From: Variovorax sp. J22P240
Lineage (GTDB): Bacteria > Pseudomonadota > Gammaproteobacteria > Burkholderiales > Burkholderiaceae_C
DNA: 64,000 bases
Reading direction: 5' to 3'
Assembly: GCF_030316855.1 (NCBI RefSeq)
Contig: NZ_JASZYR010000001.1
Location: forward strand, 744,001-808,000
Shown piece after piece: positions 9,181-16,613 of this stretch. The notes under the pieces were generated by a model, which saw nothing but the letters and a program-made list of their open reading frames with translations, was not told the origin of the DNA and searched no databases. The position numbers and the translations under genes are program-made. Numbering within the stretch: position 1 is the stretch's first letter; each line of letters begins with the position of its first letter.

Positions 9181-10479
9181 GTGACTCCCCAATCCCACTT
9201 CATGGTGGTCGCGCCGCTGGCCGCAGGCCGCGAGGCCGGTCTGCGGGAATTGCTGGACACCATGAACGTGACGCCCGGCATGGCCGATCCGGCGAATGCG
9301 TTGTTGCCTTTCGGCGAGTTCGAGGGTCTGCACTTCGCACGCTTCGCGCTGCTGCCCGACACGACGATGAGCGACCTGGAAGCCTTCGATCTGCCGCGCC
9401 CCCATGTGCCGATGTACCTGTGCTTTCTCGGCGAATGCGATGGCCCGGCGGACGAGCAACTGGCCGAGTTCGTGGAGCGCGCCGGCGACGGGCTGCGCCA
9501 GCTGTTCTCACATTGCGAAGACTTCGGCACCGGCGCGGACCTGCTGGCAAAGCTCAAGGCGCACAGTGCGCCGGCGGCCGCAGGCTACGTGAACTGGATC
9601 GGACGCACCGTGAAGCACATCCAGCAGAACAGCGCCCTGCAACGTCTGTTGTCGTCACGCGTGCCGCGCGACGCTGCGGCAGCCGCCATCGACCCGCAGG
9701 CGATGCGACGCGAACTGCTGGCTTTCGTGCAGGACGAGATGATCGCCGGGCGGCTCGTCCTCACATCGACCGAACGCACGCCGACGGGCTGGCACATTGG
9801 CAATCTGATGCATGCCATCGGCGTGCCGTTGATCGGGCTGGTGCTGCTGCCGCTATGGATCGTGCTGTTGCCCATCGTCATCCTGCTGCTGCGCCGGAAC
9901 GAGAAGAGCGATCCCGAGTTCTGCCCGCGACCCGACCGGGCCGCGGTGCGCGAGATGCAGCAACTCGAAGACCACGACCTGACCAACAGCTTCACCGCGC
10001 TCGGCCCCGTCAAGCCCGGTCTGTTTCGACGCTATCTCGTGCAGGTCATCCTGCTCCTGATCGACTACGCAAGCCGACACGTCTTCGGGCGCGGGCATCT
10101 GGCGCGGGTACAGACGATTCACTTCGCGCGCTGGGTCTTCATCGACAACAAGGTGCGTGTGCTGTTCGCCAGCAGCTACGACGGCAGTCATGAGAGCTAT
10201 ATGGACGACTTCGTCAACAAGGCCGCGTGGGGCCTCAACCTGGCGTTCAGCCACGGCTTCGGCTGGCCGCGCACGGACTGGCTCGTGAAAGGTGGCGCGC
10301 ACCACGAGTTGCGCTTCAAGTACTACCAGCGCCGGCATCAAGTACCCACGCAGGTCTGGTACAAGGCCTACCCCGGCCTCACCCTGACCGACCTGGACCG
10401 CAACCAGCGCATCCGCGAAGGATTCGACATGCATTCCATGAGCGACGAGCAGGCGCGTGCATGGCTGAGGCTGCTATGA
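9181..10479 (+). CDS. DyP-linked membrane protein with duplicated half-domains, unknown function
   Basis: A 432-residue protein with a hydrophobic hairpin or single span at about residues 212-238 (PLIGLVLLPLWIVLLPIVIL) and soluble regions on both sides. The N-terminal half contains LHFARFALLPD and the C-terminal half contains IHFARWVFID. Each is followed by a hydrophobic strand, a DG and an acidic helix ending in FV, which suggests two copies of a ferredoxin-like domain. The GTG start at 9181 lies 4 bases after the previous stop and has no strong ribosome site; ATG 9202 is the alternative. Its stop overlaps the DyP start by 4 bases (ATGA), so the two are translationally coupled. It may anchor or assist the peroxidase. 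Confidence 0.8.
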   Translation: MTPQSHFMVVAPLAAGREAGLRELLDTMNVTPGMADPANALLPFGEFEGLHFARFALLPDTTMSDLEAFDLPRPHVPMYLCFLGECDGPADEQLAEFVERAGDGLRQLFSHCEDFGTGADLLAKLKAHSAPAAAGYVNWIGRTVKHIQQNSALQRLLSSRVPRDAAAAAIDPQAMRRELLAFVQDEMIAGRLVLTSTERTPTGWHIGNLMHAIGVPLIGLVLLPLWIVLLPIVILLLRRNEKSDPEFCPRPDRAAVREMQQLEDHDLTNSFTALGPVKPGLFRRYLVQVILLLIDYASRHVFGRGHLARVQTIHFARWVFIDNKVRVLFASSYDGSHESYMDDFVNKAAWGLNLAFSHGFGWPRTDWLVKGGAHHELRFKYYQRRHQVPTQVWYKAYPGLTLTDLDRNQRIREGFDMHSMSDEQARAWLRLL

Positions 10480-11939
10480 CCGTGCAACCGGTCGACTACG
10501 ACGACATCCAGGGCCTCGTGCGCTTCGGCTATCCGCGCCTGAAGCAGGCGTGCTTTCTGCTGCTGCGTGTGACCCATCCCGAGGCCGCGCGCGCCTGGAT
10601 CGCACAAGCGCCCGTGACCAGCGCAACGAAGCTCGAGTCGCCACCGGAGACCGCGCTGCACATCGCCTTCACCAGCGCCGGACTGCGTGCGCTCGAGGTG
10701 GCGGAGGACATCATCGAAGGCTTCTCGTCGGAGTTCATCGTCGGCATGAGTAGCGATTCGAGCCGCGCGCGCCGGCTCGGCGACCTCGGCGACAGTGATC
10801 CCGGATGCTGGCAATGGGGCGGTTCGCCGGCCGAGATGCCGCATGTGCTGGTGATGCTCTATGCCATGCCCGGTGGGCTGGCGGAATGGGGAAGCAAGGC
10901 CATGTCGCAGGCCGAGGAAGGTTTCGAGCAGCTGGCCTTGCTCACGACCTCCGACCTGGATGGCGTCGAGCCCTTCGGCTTTGCCGATGGCATCTCGGAG
11001 CCCACGATCGACTGGGAGCGCGAGCGACCGGCGCGCGACGTGGAGCTGTCGGACTACACCAATCGCTCGTGCCTCGGCGAGTACCTGCTGGGCTATCCGA
11101 ACGAGTATGGCGAATACACCGACAGGCCCTTGCTCGACGGACTGCGCGACCCCGATGCCATCCTGGCGCGCGCGGAGGACGCGCCCGAACGGGCCGACCT
11201 CGGCCGCAACGGAAGCTACCTGGTCCTGCGCCAGTTGAAGCAGAACGTCGCGGATTTCTGGCGCTTCATCGACGAGCAGGCGCAAGGCGACCCCGTGCGC
11301 GGCAAGCAACTGGCCGAGGAGATGGTCGGGCGAACGATGGAGGGCGAGCCGCTCATGGGCCACCCTGAGGAAGCCATCGACGGAGAAAGCGACCCACGCA
11401 ACACGTTCACCTATCGCAGCGACACCAAAGGGTTGCGCTGCCCCATCGGCGCTCACATCCGGCGCAGTAATCCGCGCAACGCCGACCTGCCGCCGGGCGA
11501 GCCCGGCTTCATTTCATGGGCAGCGCGCACCTTGGGCTTCGACGCCGAGGGGCTTGCCAACGATCTCGTCTCGTCGACCCGGTTCCATCGTCTCTTGCGT
11601 CGTGGACGCGAGTACGGCGTGCCGCCGCACGAAGAGACGGGCCTTCACTTCATCTGCCTCGGCGCGAACATCGCGCGGCAGTTCGAGTTCGTGCAGTCCG
11701 CGTGGCTGTCGGGCGTGCGCTTCGCCGGCTTGTCCAATGAAAGCGACCCGCTCATCGGAAATCATCTTCCACGCGAGGACGGCACCACCACCGACACTTT
11801 CTCGATGCCGGTGGCCTCCGGGCCCGACAGGCGGGTGTGTGGCCTCCGTCAATTCGTTACCGTGCAGGGCGGCGCCTATTTCTTCCTGCCCAGCCGTCGC
11901 GCGCTGCGCTATCTGTCCAAGGTCAAGGTGCAGCCATGA
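10476..11939 (+). CDS. DyP-type (dye-decolorising) haem peroxidase
   Basis: A 487-residue haem peroxidase that uses H2O2 to oxidise organic substrates. The family hallmark GFADG is at residues 168-172, with Asp171 as the distal acid. The proximal haem ligand is His327 in PIGAHIRRSNPR. The distal Arg lies in RFHRLLRRGREYG (residues 369-381). It is longer than the classic bacterial A/B types, which points to the C/D-like group. No Tat or Sec signal is present, so it should be cytoplasmic or held by its membrane partner. It starts inside the end of the upstream gene and its own stop overlaps the next start (ATGA both times), so it sits in a tight translational unit. Confidence 0.95.
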   Translation: MTVQPVDYDDIQGLVRFGYPRLKQACFLLLRVTHPEAARAWIAQAPVTSATKLESPPETALHIAFTSAGLRALEVAEDIIEGFSSEFIVGMSSDSSRARRLGDLGDSDPGCWQWGGSPAEMPHVLVMLYAMPGGLAEWGSKAMSQAEEGFEQLALLTTSDLDGVEPFGFADGISEPTIDWERERPARDVELSDYTNRSCLGEYLLGYPNEYGEYTDRPLLDGLRDPDAILARAEDAPERADLGRNGSYLVLRQLKQNVADFWRFIDEQAQGDPVRGKQLAEEMVGRTMEGEPLMGHPEEAIDGESDPRNTFTYRSDTKGLRCPIGAHIRRSNPRNADLPPGEPGFISWAARTLGFDAEGLANDLVSSTRFHRLLRRGREYGVPPHEETGLHFICLGANIARQFEFVQSAWLSGVRFAGLSNESDPLIGNHLPREDGTTTDTFSMPVASGPDRRVCGLRQFVTVQGGAYFFLPSRRALRYLSKVKVQP

Positions 11940-13162
11940 ACTCGAACGCCAGCCGCCCCACGCCGAGGGCCAACACGGGCTCCGTGCTGCGAAACTTCAT
12001 CAGCGATTCGGGAATGGCATTCATTCGGCTGGAGCGGCGCTTCGACCCGTTCTTCAGGCCTGCCTTCGACGCTTTCCTGCGCGATCCGCTGGCACGACTC
12101 ACCACCGCCATGATCAACAGCCGGCGCTCGAACGAAGGCCTGCGCATCGCCGAAGAAAAACTCATGCCCGACGAGGACAGCTTCACCGACTCGATCGTCA
12201 AGAGCTTCACTCGCCAGATGAGCGACCTGTGGAAACCCGGCGGCTTCGAGCGCGGAGGCAACACCAAGACGCAAGGCATCGTGCGTGGGGAATTCATCGT
12301 CCACGACGACATCCCCGAGCACATGAAGCGCGGCATCTACGCGAAGCACCAGACCTTTCCTGCGTGGGTGCGCTTTTCCGGGCCCGGTCCCTACATCACG
12401 CCCGATATCGACGACGTGGGCTTCATGAGCATCAGCATCAAGCTCATGGGTGTGCCCGGCCCGAAGCTGATGGACGAGGAGAAGCACACGCTCGACATGT
12501 TCGCCGTCTCCACGCCCACCTTCGTCACGCCCGACGCCAAGTGCAATGCGGCCTTGCAGATCGAGAGCGTGAAGAACGCGCAGATCTTCTACTTCGTGAA
12601 CCTGCGCGACCCGCACTTCCTCGACCTGATCATGCAGTCGCTGTTCATCAAGACGCAGAGCAGCCCTTTCGAGGCGCCGTACTTCAGCTGCGTTCCGTAC
12701 CTGATGGGGGAGGGCCAGGCGATGCAGTATTCGGTCTGGCCCACGACGACGAAGCGCACGCCGATACCGCGCCTGCCGATGCGGCCGCCTGACGACTACC
12801 TGCGCAATACCATGGTTGCGTCGCTGGCGGAAGGCGACGTCGAACTCGATATCCGCTTGCAGATGCAGACCGACCCGCATCTGATGCCGATCGAGAACGC
12901 GGGCGTGCTGTGGCCGGAGAAGCTGTCGCCACGGGTCAGCGTCGCCACGCTGCGGCTGCCGCGCCAGAAGTTCGATTCACCGGCGCAGATGGAGTTTGCC
13001 AAGCGGCTGTCGTTCAACCCTTGGCACACGGTTCCCGAGCATCGGCCGCTGGGCAACCAGAGCCGTGCACGCAAGCGGATGTACTGGGAGCTCTCCCAGT
13101 TGCGGCACAACATGAATGTGGTGCCGCACTACGAGCCGACGGGGGATGAGGTGTTCGAGTAG
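11936..13162 (+). CDS. Catalase-family haem protein (small catalase-fold, peroxidase-like)
   Basis: A 408-residue protein resembling the catalase superfamily but shorter than true catalases (about 480-750 residues). The core reads FPAWVRFSGPGP followed by GFMSISIKLMGVPGPKL, matching the strand that builds the haem pocket. The segment KRGIYAKHQT occupies the place where catalases have RVVHAKG, so the distal His seems replaced by Tyr. The C-terminus has SFNPWHTVPEHRPLGN and ARKRMYWELSQLRHNMN, the conserved end of this subfamily. No signal peptide is visible. It overlaps the DyP gene by 4 bases and is last in the cluster. Organic hydroperoxide or peroxygenase chemistry is more likely than simple catalase activity, but that is inference. 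Confidence 0.85.
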   Translation: MNSNASRPTPRANTGSVLRNFISDSGMAFIRLERRFDPFFRPAFDAFLRDPLARLTTAMINSRRSNEGLRIAEEKLMPDEDSFTDSIVKSFTRQMSDLWKPGGFERGGNTKTQGIVRGEFIVHDDIPEHMKRGIYAKHQTFPAWVRFSGPGPYITPDIDDVGFMSISIKLMGVPGPKLMDEEKHTLDMFAVSTPTFVTPDAKCNAALQIESVKNAQIFYFVNLRDPHFLDLIMQSLFIKTQSSPFEAPYFSCVPYLMGEGQAMQYSVWPTTTKRTPIPRLPMRPPDDYLRNTMVASLAEGDVELDIRLQMQTDPHLMPIENAGVLWPEKLSPRVSVATLRLPRQKFDSPAQMEFAKRLSFNPWHTVPEHRPLGNQSRARKRMYWELSQLRHNMNVVPHYEPTGDEVFE

Positions 13163-13244
13163 GGAGGCGGAAAGCTAGTCTGCGTTCTCGATGCGTGGCC
13201 GCGTTCGGTGTTGACCGGCTTCTCCCACCATGCCCTGTTGGAGT

Positions 13245-13919
13245 TCATGGGGGAAAGCGGATGCCGGAATCGCCGGCGCGCCACGGTGGATACTTGTCCA
13301 TCACTTGCCCGAAGACCGGCGCGTTCAACCGCGCAGTGAGCCATTCGCGCAATCTTGGCCACGGCTGTGCATGGAACCAAGCCGCATCCACCTGCGCGAA
13401 CTGCCGAACAAATGGCGCAATCGCGATATCCGTGAGGGCAAATTTGTCGCCATGCAGACACCGCGAGGCCTGGAGACGCGCATCCAGTCGCGCGAGGAAG
13501 AGGGCGCCTTGCTCGCGGTGGGCGGGCGCATCGCGTCCGGGATGGCGTTCGGGGTACTTGTAGCCGTCCAGGTGACGCTTGAAATCTCCATCGCATTCCG
13601 CGACTAGCGAAAGCATGTCGTCCAGCGTCCCGCGCGCAGGGCGCAGCCAGCCATCCGGATCGTCGCGACGAAGCGCCCACAGCATGATGTCCAGGCTCTG
13701 CTCGATCACGCTGCCGTCCACATCGACCAGCACCGGCACCGTGCCCTTGGGCGAGGCTGCAAGCAGTTCGGCCGGCTTGTCGCGCAGAACGACCTCGCGC
13801 AGTTCGCAATGCTGGCCGCTCGCAGCAATCGCCATGCGCGCCCGCATTGCATACGGGCAGCGTCGGAACGAATACAGGACCGGCTTCAGATCAGGCGGCG
13901 AATCGTCTTCTTGCGCCAT
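13245..13919 (-). CDS. Glutathione S-transferase-like protein with CPYA motif
   Basis: A 224-residue cytosolic protein with a thioredoxin-like N-terminal domain and a helical C-terminal domain. LYSFRRCPYAMRARMA carries a cysteine active site (Cys21) as in omega-like, glutaredoxin-type GSTs, so thiol transfer or deglutathionylation is more likely than classic conjugation. GTVPVLVDVDGSVIEQSLDIM has the cis-proline and the Glu-Ser that bind glutathione. The start is the ATG at 13919, 34 bases inside the end of the MATE gene in another frame; the longer open frame upstream is only a shadow of that pump. It is the last gene of the DUF2239-MATE-GST operon. Confidence 0.88.
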   Translation of the reverse strand: MAQEDDSPPDLKPVLYSFRRCPYAMRARMAIAASGQHCELREVVLRDKPAELLAASPKGTVPVLVDVDGSVIEQSLDIMLWALRRDDPDGWLRPARGTLDDMLSLVAECDGDFKRHLDGYKYPERHPGRDAPAHREQGALFLARLDARLQASRCLHGDKFALTDIAIAPFVRQFAQVDAAWFHAQPWPRLREWLTARLNAPVFGQVMDKYPPWRAGDSGIRFPP

Positions 13920-15379
13920 ACGAAGCGGTAGTAGCATGCCTGCATCGCCAGCATCGCGGTGAAGGCGACGGGGTAGGCGATCCAGATGCCGTTCAGACCC
14001 ATGCGATGGCTCAGCCACCACGCGACCGGCACCTCGATCAGCGCGATGGAGAAGATCGAAATGCCGGTGGGCACCAGCACCGACCCGCTGGCGCGCATGA
14101 TCCCCGAGAGCGCGGCACCCATGCCGAAGATCACCGTGCTCCACAGCATGATGTGCAGCAGCGTCTGCGCCACTTCGATCACGGGCTCGCTCGTGATGAA
14201 GAAGCCCATCAGCGGCCGGGAGAACAGGTAGCCCAGCACGACCAGCGAGCCGGTGAGCACCACGTTCATCAGCAGTGCGGTCCGCGTGATGGCGCCCAGG
14301 CGCTGCACCTGCCCCGCGCCGATGGCCTGCGCGCCAAGGATGGAAGCCGTGATGGCGATCGAGATGGCCGGGAACTGCACATACGCCACGACCTGGTTCA
14401 CCGCGCCGTACGCTGCAGTCGCGTTGGAGCCGTAGGCATTGACGAAGGACAGCAGCGCGATCTCGGCCAGCGAGACCACGATCATCTGCACCCCGGTCGG
14501 CACGCCGACCTTGAGCACCGCCTTGAGCAACGCCGGCCGCACACGCAGGTGCCGCATGAAGTCGGCGTCGGGGGCCAGCACGCTCTTCTTGCGCCGCAGA
14601 TGGAAGCCCAGCCAGGCCGTCGCGACGACGAAGGAGATCACCGTGGCGCAAGCGCCGCTCGCCACCCCGAGTTGCGGCAGGCCGAACCAGCCCTTGATCA
14701 GCGCCGGCGTGATCGCCAGGCCGAGCACGGTCGAGATCATCAGCGTGTAGAGCGGCGTCACCGTATCGCCCACGCCGCGCAGCATGGCCGTCGACAGCAG
14801 GAACACGAAGAGGCCCGGCATCGCGATCAGGATGATTCGCGCATAGCTCGTGGCGTCGGCCAGGATGTCCGGCGGCGTGCCCAGCAAGCGCAGCATCGGC
14901 TCGGTGAAGGCGCCGCCGAACAGCGCGACGGCGAGCCCGAGCAGCACGCCGACCGTGAGCGTGGTTCCCGCCACGGCGCGTGCCTTGTCAGGCTCGCGTG
15001 CGCCCCAGGCCTGGCCGATCAGCACCGATGCGCCGGCGCCCAGACCGATGGTGAAGGCGATGAAGAAGAACATCACCGGAAAGAAGCTGGACACGGCCGC
15101 GAGCGCGCCGACGCCGATCATCTGCCCGAGGTAGACATTGTTGAGCGTGCCCGACAACGACTGCAGGATGTTGCTGAGCAGCATCGGCGCGAGGAAGAGC
15201 AGGAAGGTCTTCCACAGCGGCCGCGACGCCATGGCGGCCGCGCGCGGGTTGGCATGCGAGGCGATCGGCGGCGGCACCGGGTCGACGACCGATGCGGGCG
15301 GCGCGGCGATCTCGCCGGCGTGCTGGATGTCTTCGGCGTCGATCATGCCGGCTGCGGATGCCTGGGACGGCGGCTTCAT
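13886..15379 (-). CDS. MATE-family multidrug/sodium antiporter
   Basis: A 497-residue inner-membrane exporter of the MATE family with about twelve hydrophobic segments. Family-like stretches include LLSNILQSLSGTLNNVYLGQ in the first helix, GLGAGASVLIGQAWGARE, and the pseudo-repeat in the second half (VPTGVQMIVVSLAEIALLSF). A soluble N-terminal tail of about 50 residues (Pro/Ala-rich) precedes the first helix, so a shorter start is possible. The ATG at 15379 overlaps the DUF2239 stop (ATGA), which couples the two. It sits between DUF2239 and a GST, a set that suggests export of toxic or conjugated compounds. Confidence 0.92.
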   Translation of the reverse strand: MKPPSQASAAGMIDAEDIQHAGEIAAPPASVVDPVPPPIASHANPRAAAMASRPLWKTFLLFLAPMLLSNILQSLSGTLNNVYLGQMIGVGALAAVSSFFPVMFFFIAFTIGLGAGASVLIGQAWGAREPDKARAVAGTTLTVGVLLGLAVALFGGAFTEPMLRLLGTPPDILADATSYARIILIAMPGLFVFLLSTAMLRGVGDTVTPLYTLMISTVLGLAITPALIKGWFGLPQLGVASGACATVISFVVATAWLGFHLRRKKSVLAPDADFMRHLRVRPALLKAVLKVGVPTGVQMIVVSLAEIALLSFVNAYGSNATAAYGAVNQVVAYVQFPAISIAITASILGAQAIGAGQVQRLGAITRTALLMNVVLTGSLVVLGYLFSRPLMGFFITSEPVIEVAQTLLHIMLWSTVIFGMGAALSGIMRASGSVLVPTGISIFSIALIEVPVAWWLSHRMGLNGIWIAYPVAFTAMLAMQACYYRFVWRKKTIRRLI

Positions 15380-15954
15380 GCGGCGCTCCATGCGGCGGCC
15401 GCGAGCCTGTCCAGATGCGCGCGCAGGTCTTCGGGCCAGGGGCCGATCAGCGTGTCGAAGCGCGCTCGCTCGCCCGCGAAGAGTGCGCGGGTTGCTTCCT
15501 CGAAGCCGGGCAGGTCGCCTGCGATCGCCGTCATGAAGCGATAGGTGGCTTCGCAGGCTGCGCGCTGCGCATCGCGGTCGGCGTGCACGTGCCGCGCCTC
15601 GTCGACCAGGCGGCGCAAGGCCACAGACGCGCCACCGGGCTGGCGCCCAAGCCACTCCCAATGCCGAGGCAGCAGCGTGACCTCCCGCGCTACCACACCG
15701 AGCTTGGGGCGGCCGACGCTGCGCGTCGCGTGTTCGTCGGGCGGGGCGGCTTCCACCGCCTGCGCGGCGGGCTCGTCACGCAGATCGAGGTCGAGCCGCT
15801 CGCCGGTGCAGTCGTCGAACACGAAGGTCGGCACCTCGTCGCTGCGGTCGCCTTGCTTGCGAAGTTGCGCAATGACCTGCGAGCGCGGACCGGAGGCGAT
15901 GCGCCGGAAACCGACGAAGGCGGTAAGGGTGGATTCGGGTGTGGAGGAGGACAT
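15376..15954 (-). CDS. DUF2239 family protein
   Basis: A 192-residue cytosolic protein matching the DUF2239 pattern as I remember it: an N-terminal TAFVGFRRIASG segment and the strongly conserved C-terminal YRFMTAIAGDLPGFEEATRAL followed by ARFDTLIGPWPEDLRAH. The function is unknown. The C-terminal part is rich in Arg, Glu and Ala helices. The ATG at 15954 is only about three bases beyond the start point predicted from the upstream promoter, so its mRNA may be leaderless. It leads an operon with a MATE pump and a GST, which hints at a role in stress or xenobiotic response. Confidence 0.85.
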   Translation of the reverse strand: MSSSTPESTLTAFVGFRRIASGPRSQVIAQLRKQGDRSDEVPTFVFDDCTGERLDLDLRDEPAAQAVEAAPPDEHATRSVGRPKLGVVAREVTLLPRHWEWLGRQPGGASVALRRLVDEARHVHADRDAQRAACEATYRFMTAIAGDLPGFEEATRALFAGERARFDTLIGPWPEDLRAHLDRLAAAAWSAA

Positions 15955-15963
15955 GGGGCGCGA

Positions 15964-15992
15964 ATAATACCCGGACAAAAAGCGATTTTCAA
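15964..15992 (-). promoter_or_regulatory. Sigma70-type promoter of the DUF2239-MATE-GST operon
   Basis: Read on the minus strand, TTGAAA (15992-15987) and TATTAT (15969-15964) form near-consensus -35 and -10 boxes separated by exactly 17 bases. Transcription would begin near 15957, just before the ATG at 15954. Confidence 0.65.
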
Positions 15993-16009
15993 TCTACCCG
16001 GATGAAAAT
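15968..16009. promoter_or_regulatory. Candidate operator: repeated TACCCGGA plus inverted repeat
   Basis: TACCCGGA occurs twice on the plus strand, at 15968-15975 and 15995-16002. The first overlaps the -10 box and the second lies just upstream of the -35 box. The second copy is also the centre of an inverted repeat ATTTTCA-N11-TGAAAAT (15985-15991 and 16003-16009). Binding there would block the promoter, so a repressor site is likely. The regulator is not encoded next to it and is unknown. Confidence 0.45.
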
Positions 16010-16015
16010 TCTGCT

Positions 16016-16513
16016 TCAGGAAGTCCGGCGCATGCTGCGCCACCAACGGCGGGCGCTGTTCTTGAGGGAGCGCAAGGCCCGCCAGGGAGCGCTCTGCCGG
16101 ACGATCGTCAGCAATGCATCCTTCCACGCCTTCCAGCGCGGGTACCAGCGCGCGAACACGGGAATGCGCATCAGAGCCGGCTCGAGGAGTTGGAAGAGCC
16201 ATGCCAGAGTCGCCGTCCCGACCAGCTTGGCGGCCAACAGCAAGCTGACGGCGCTTTTCGCATGACCCTCGCCCAATAGGAACAAGCCGAGCAGCTTGAC
16301 CGGCAGCAGCAGCAACATCGGTGCGAGGAAGGCGAGCACCGCCGCCCAGGGTGGCAGGGCGCGCAGCCCACTTTCGAGGTGCGCCCAGATGGCCAGTCGC
16401 GAGAGCTTTCCCAGTGCGCGGGCCAGTGGCTCCCAGCCCCACTCCTCGAACAGCAGCACTGGCACGAGCACGAGTGCGGCGAGGGCGCGAAGGAGTTTCT
16501 TCAAGATACGCAT
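16016..16513 (-). CDS. Small membrane protein of unknown function
   Basis: A 165-residue protein with hydrophobic segments at about residues 8-23, 56-80 and 87-108 (for example PPWAAVLAFLAPMLLLLPVKLLGLF and AAKLVGTATLAWLFQLL). It ends in a strongly basic tail (SLKNSARRWWRSMRRTS). The start ATG at 16513 has no clear ribosome site. I know of no defined function, although proteins of this shape recur in beta- and gammaproteobacteria. It is a single gene between the DUF2239 promoter and the divergent tex gene, 100 bases away. Coding strength and the membrane pattern support it over the antisense frames. Confidence 0.75.
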   Translation of the reverse strand: MRILKKLLRALAALVLVPVLLFEEWGWEPLARALGKLSRLAIWAHLESGLRALPPWAAVLAFLAPMLLLLPVKLLGLFLLGEGHAKSAVSLLLAAKLVGTATLAWLFQLLEPALMRIPVFARWYPRWKAWKDALLTIVRQSAPWRALRSLKNSARRWWRSMRRTS

Positions 16514-16613
16514 TGGCGACGATTGTGGCCCTGGGGCCTATGGCAAACTTCCGCGCTTTATCCGCAAGGCGCCCCGATGGCGGCGCCGCAGGCCTCAGGG
16601 ACGCTCTTCAGAC

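Noticed and set aside
13920-14651. Long extension of the GST frame into the MATE gene
   Set aside because: It reads as a shadow of the pump; the GST family N-terminus begins at 13919.
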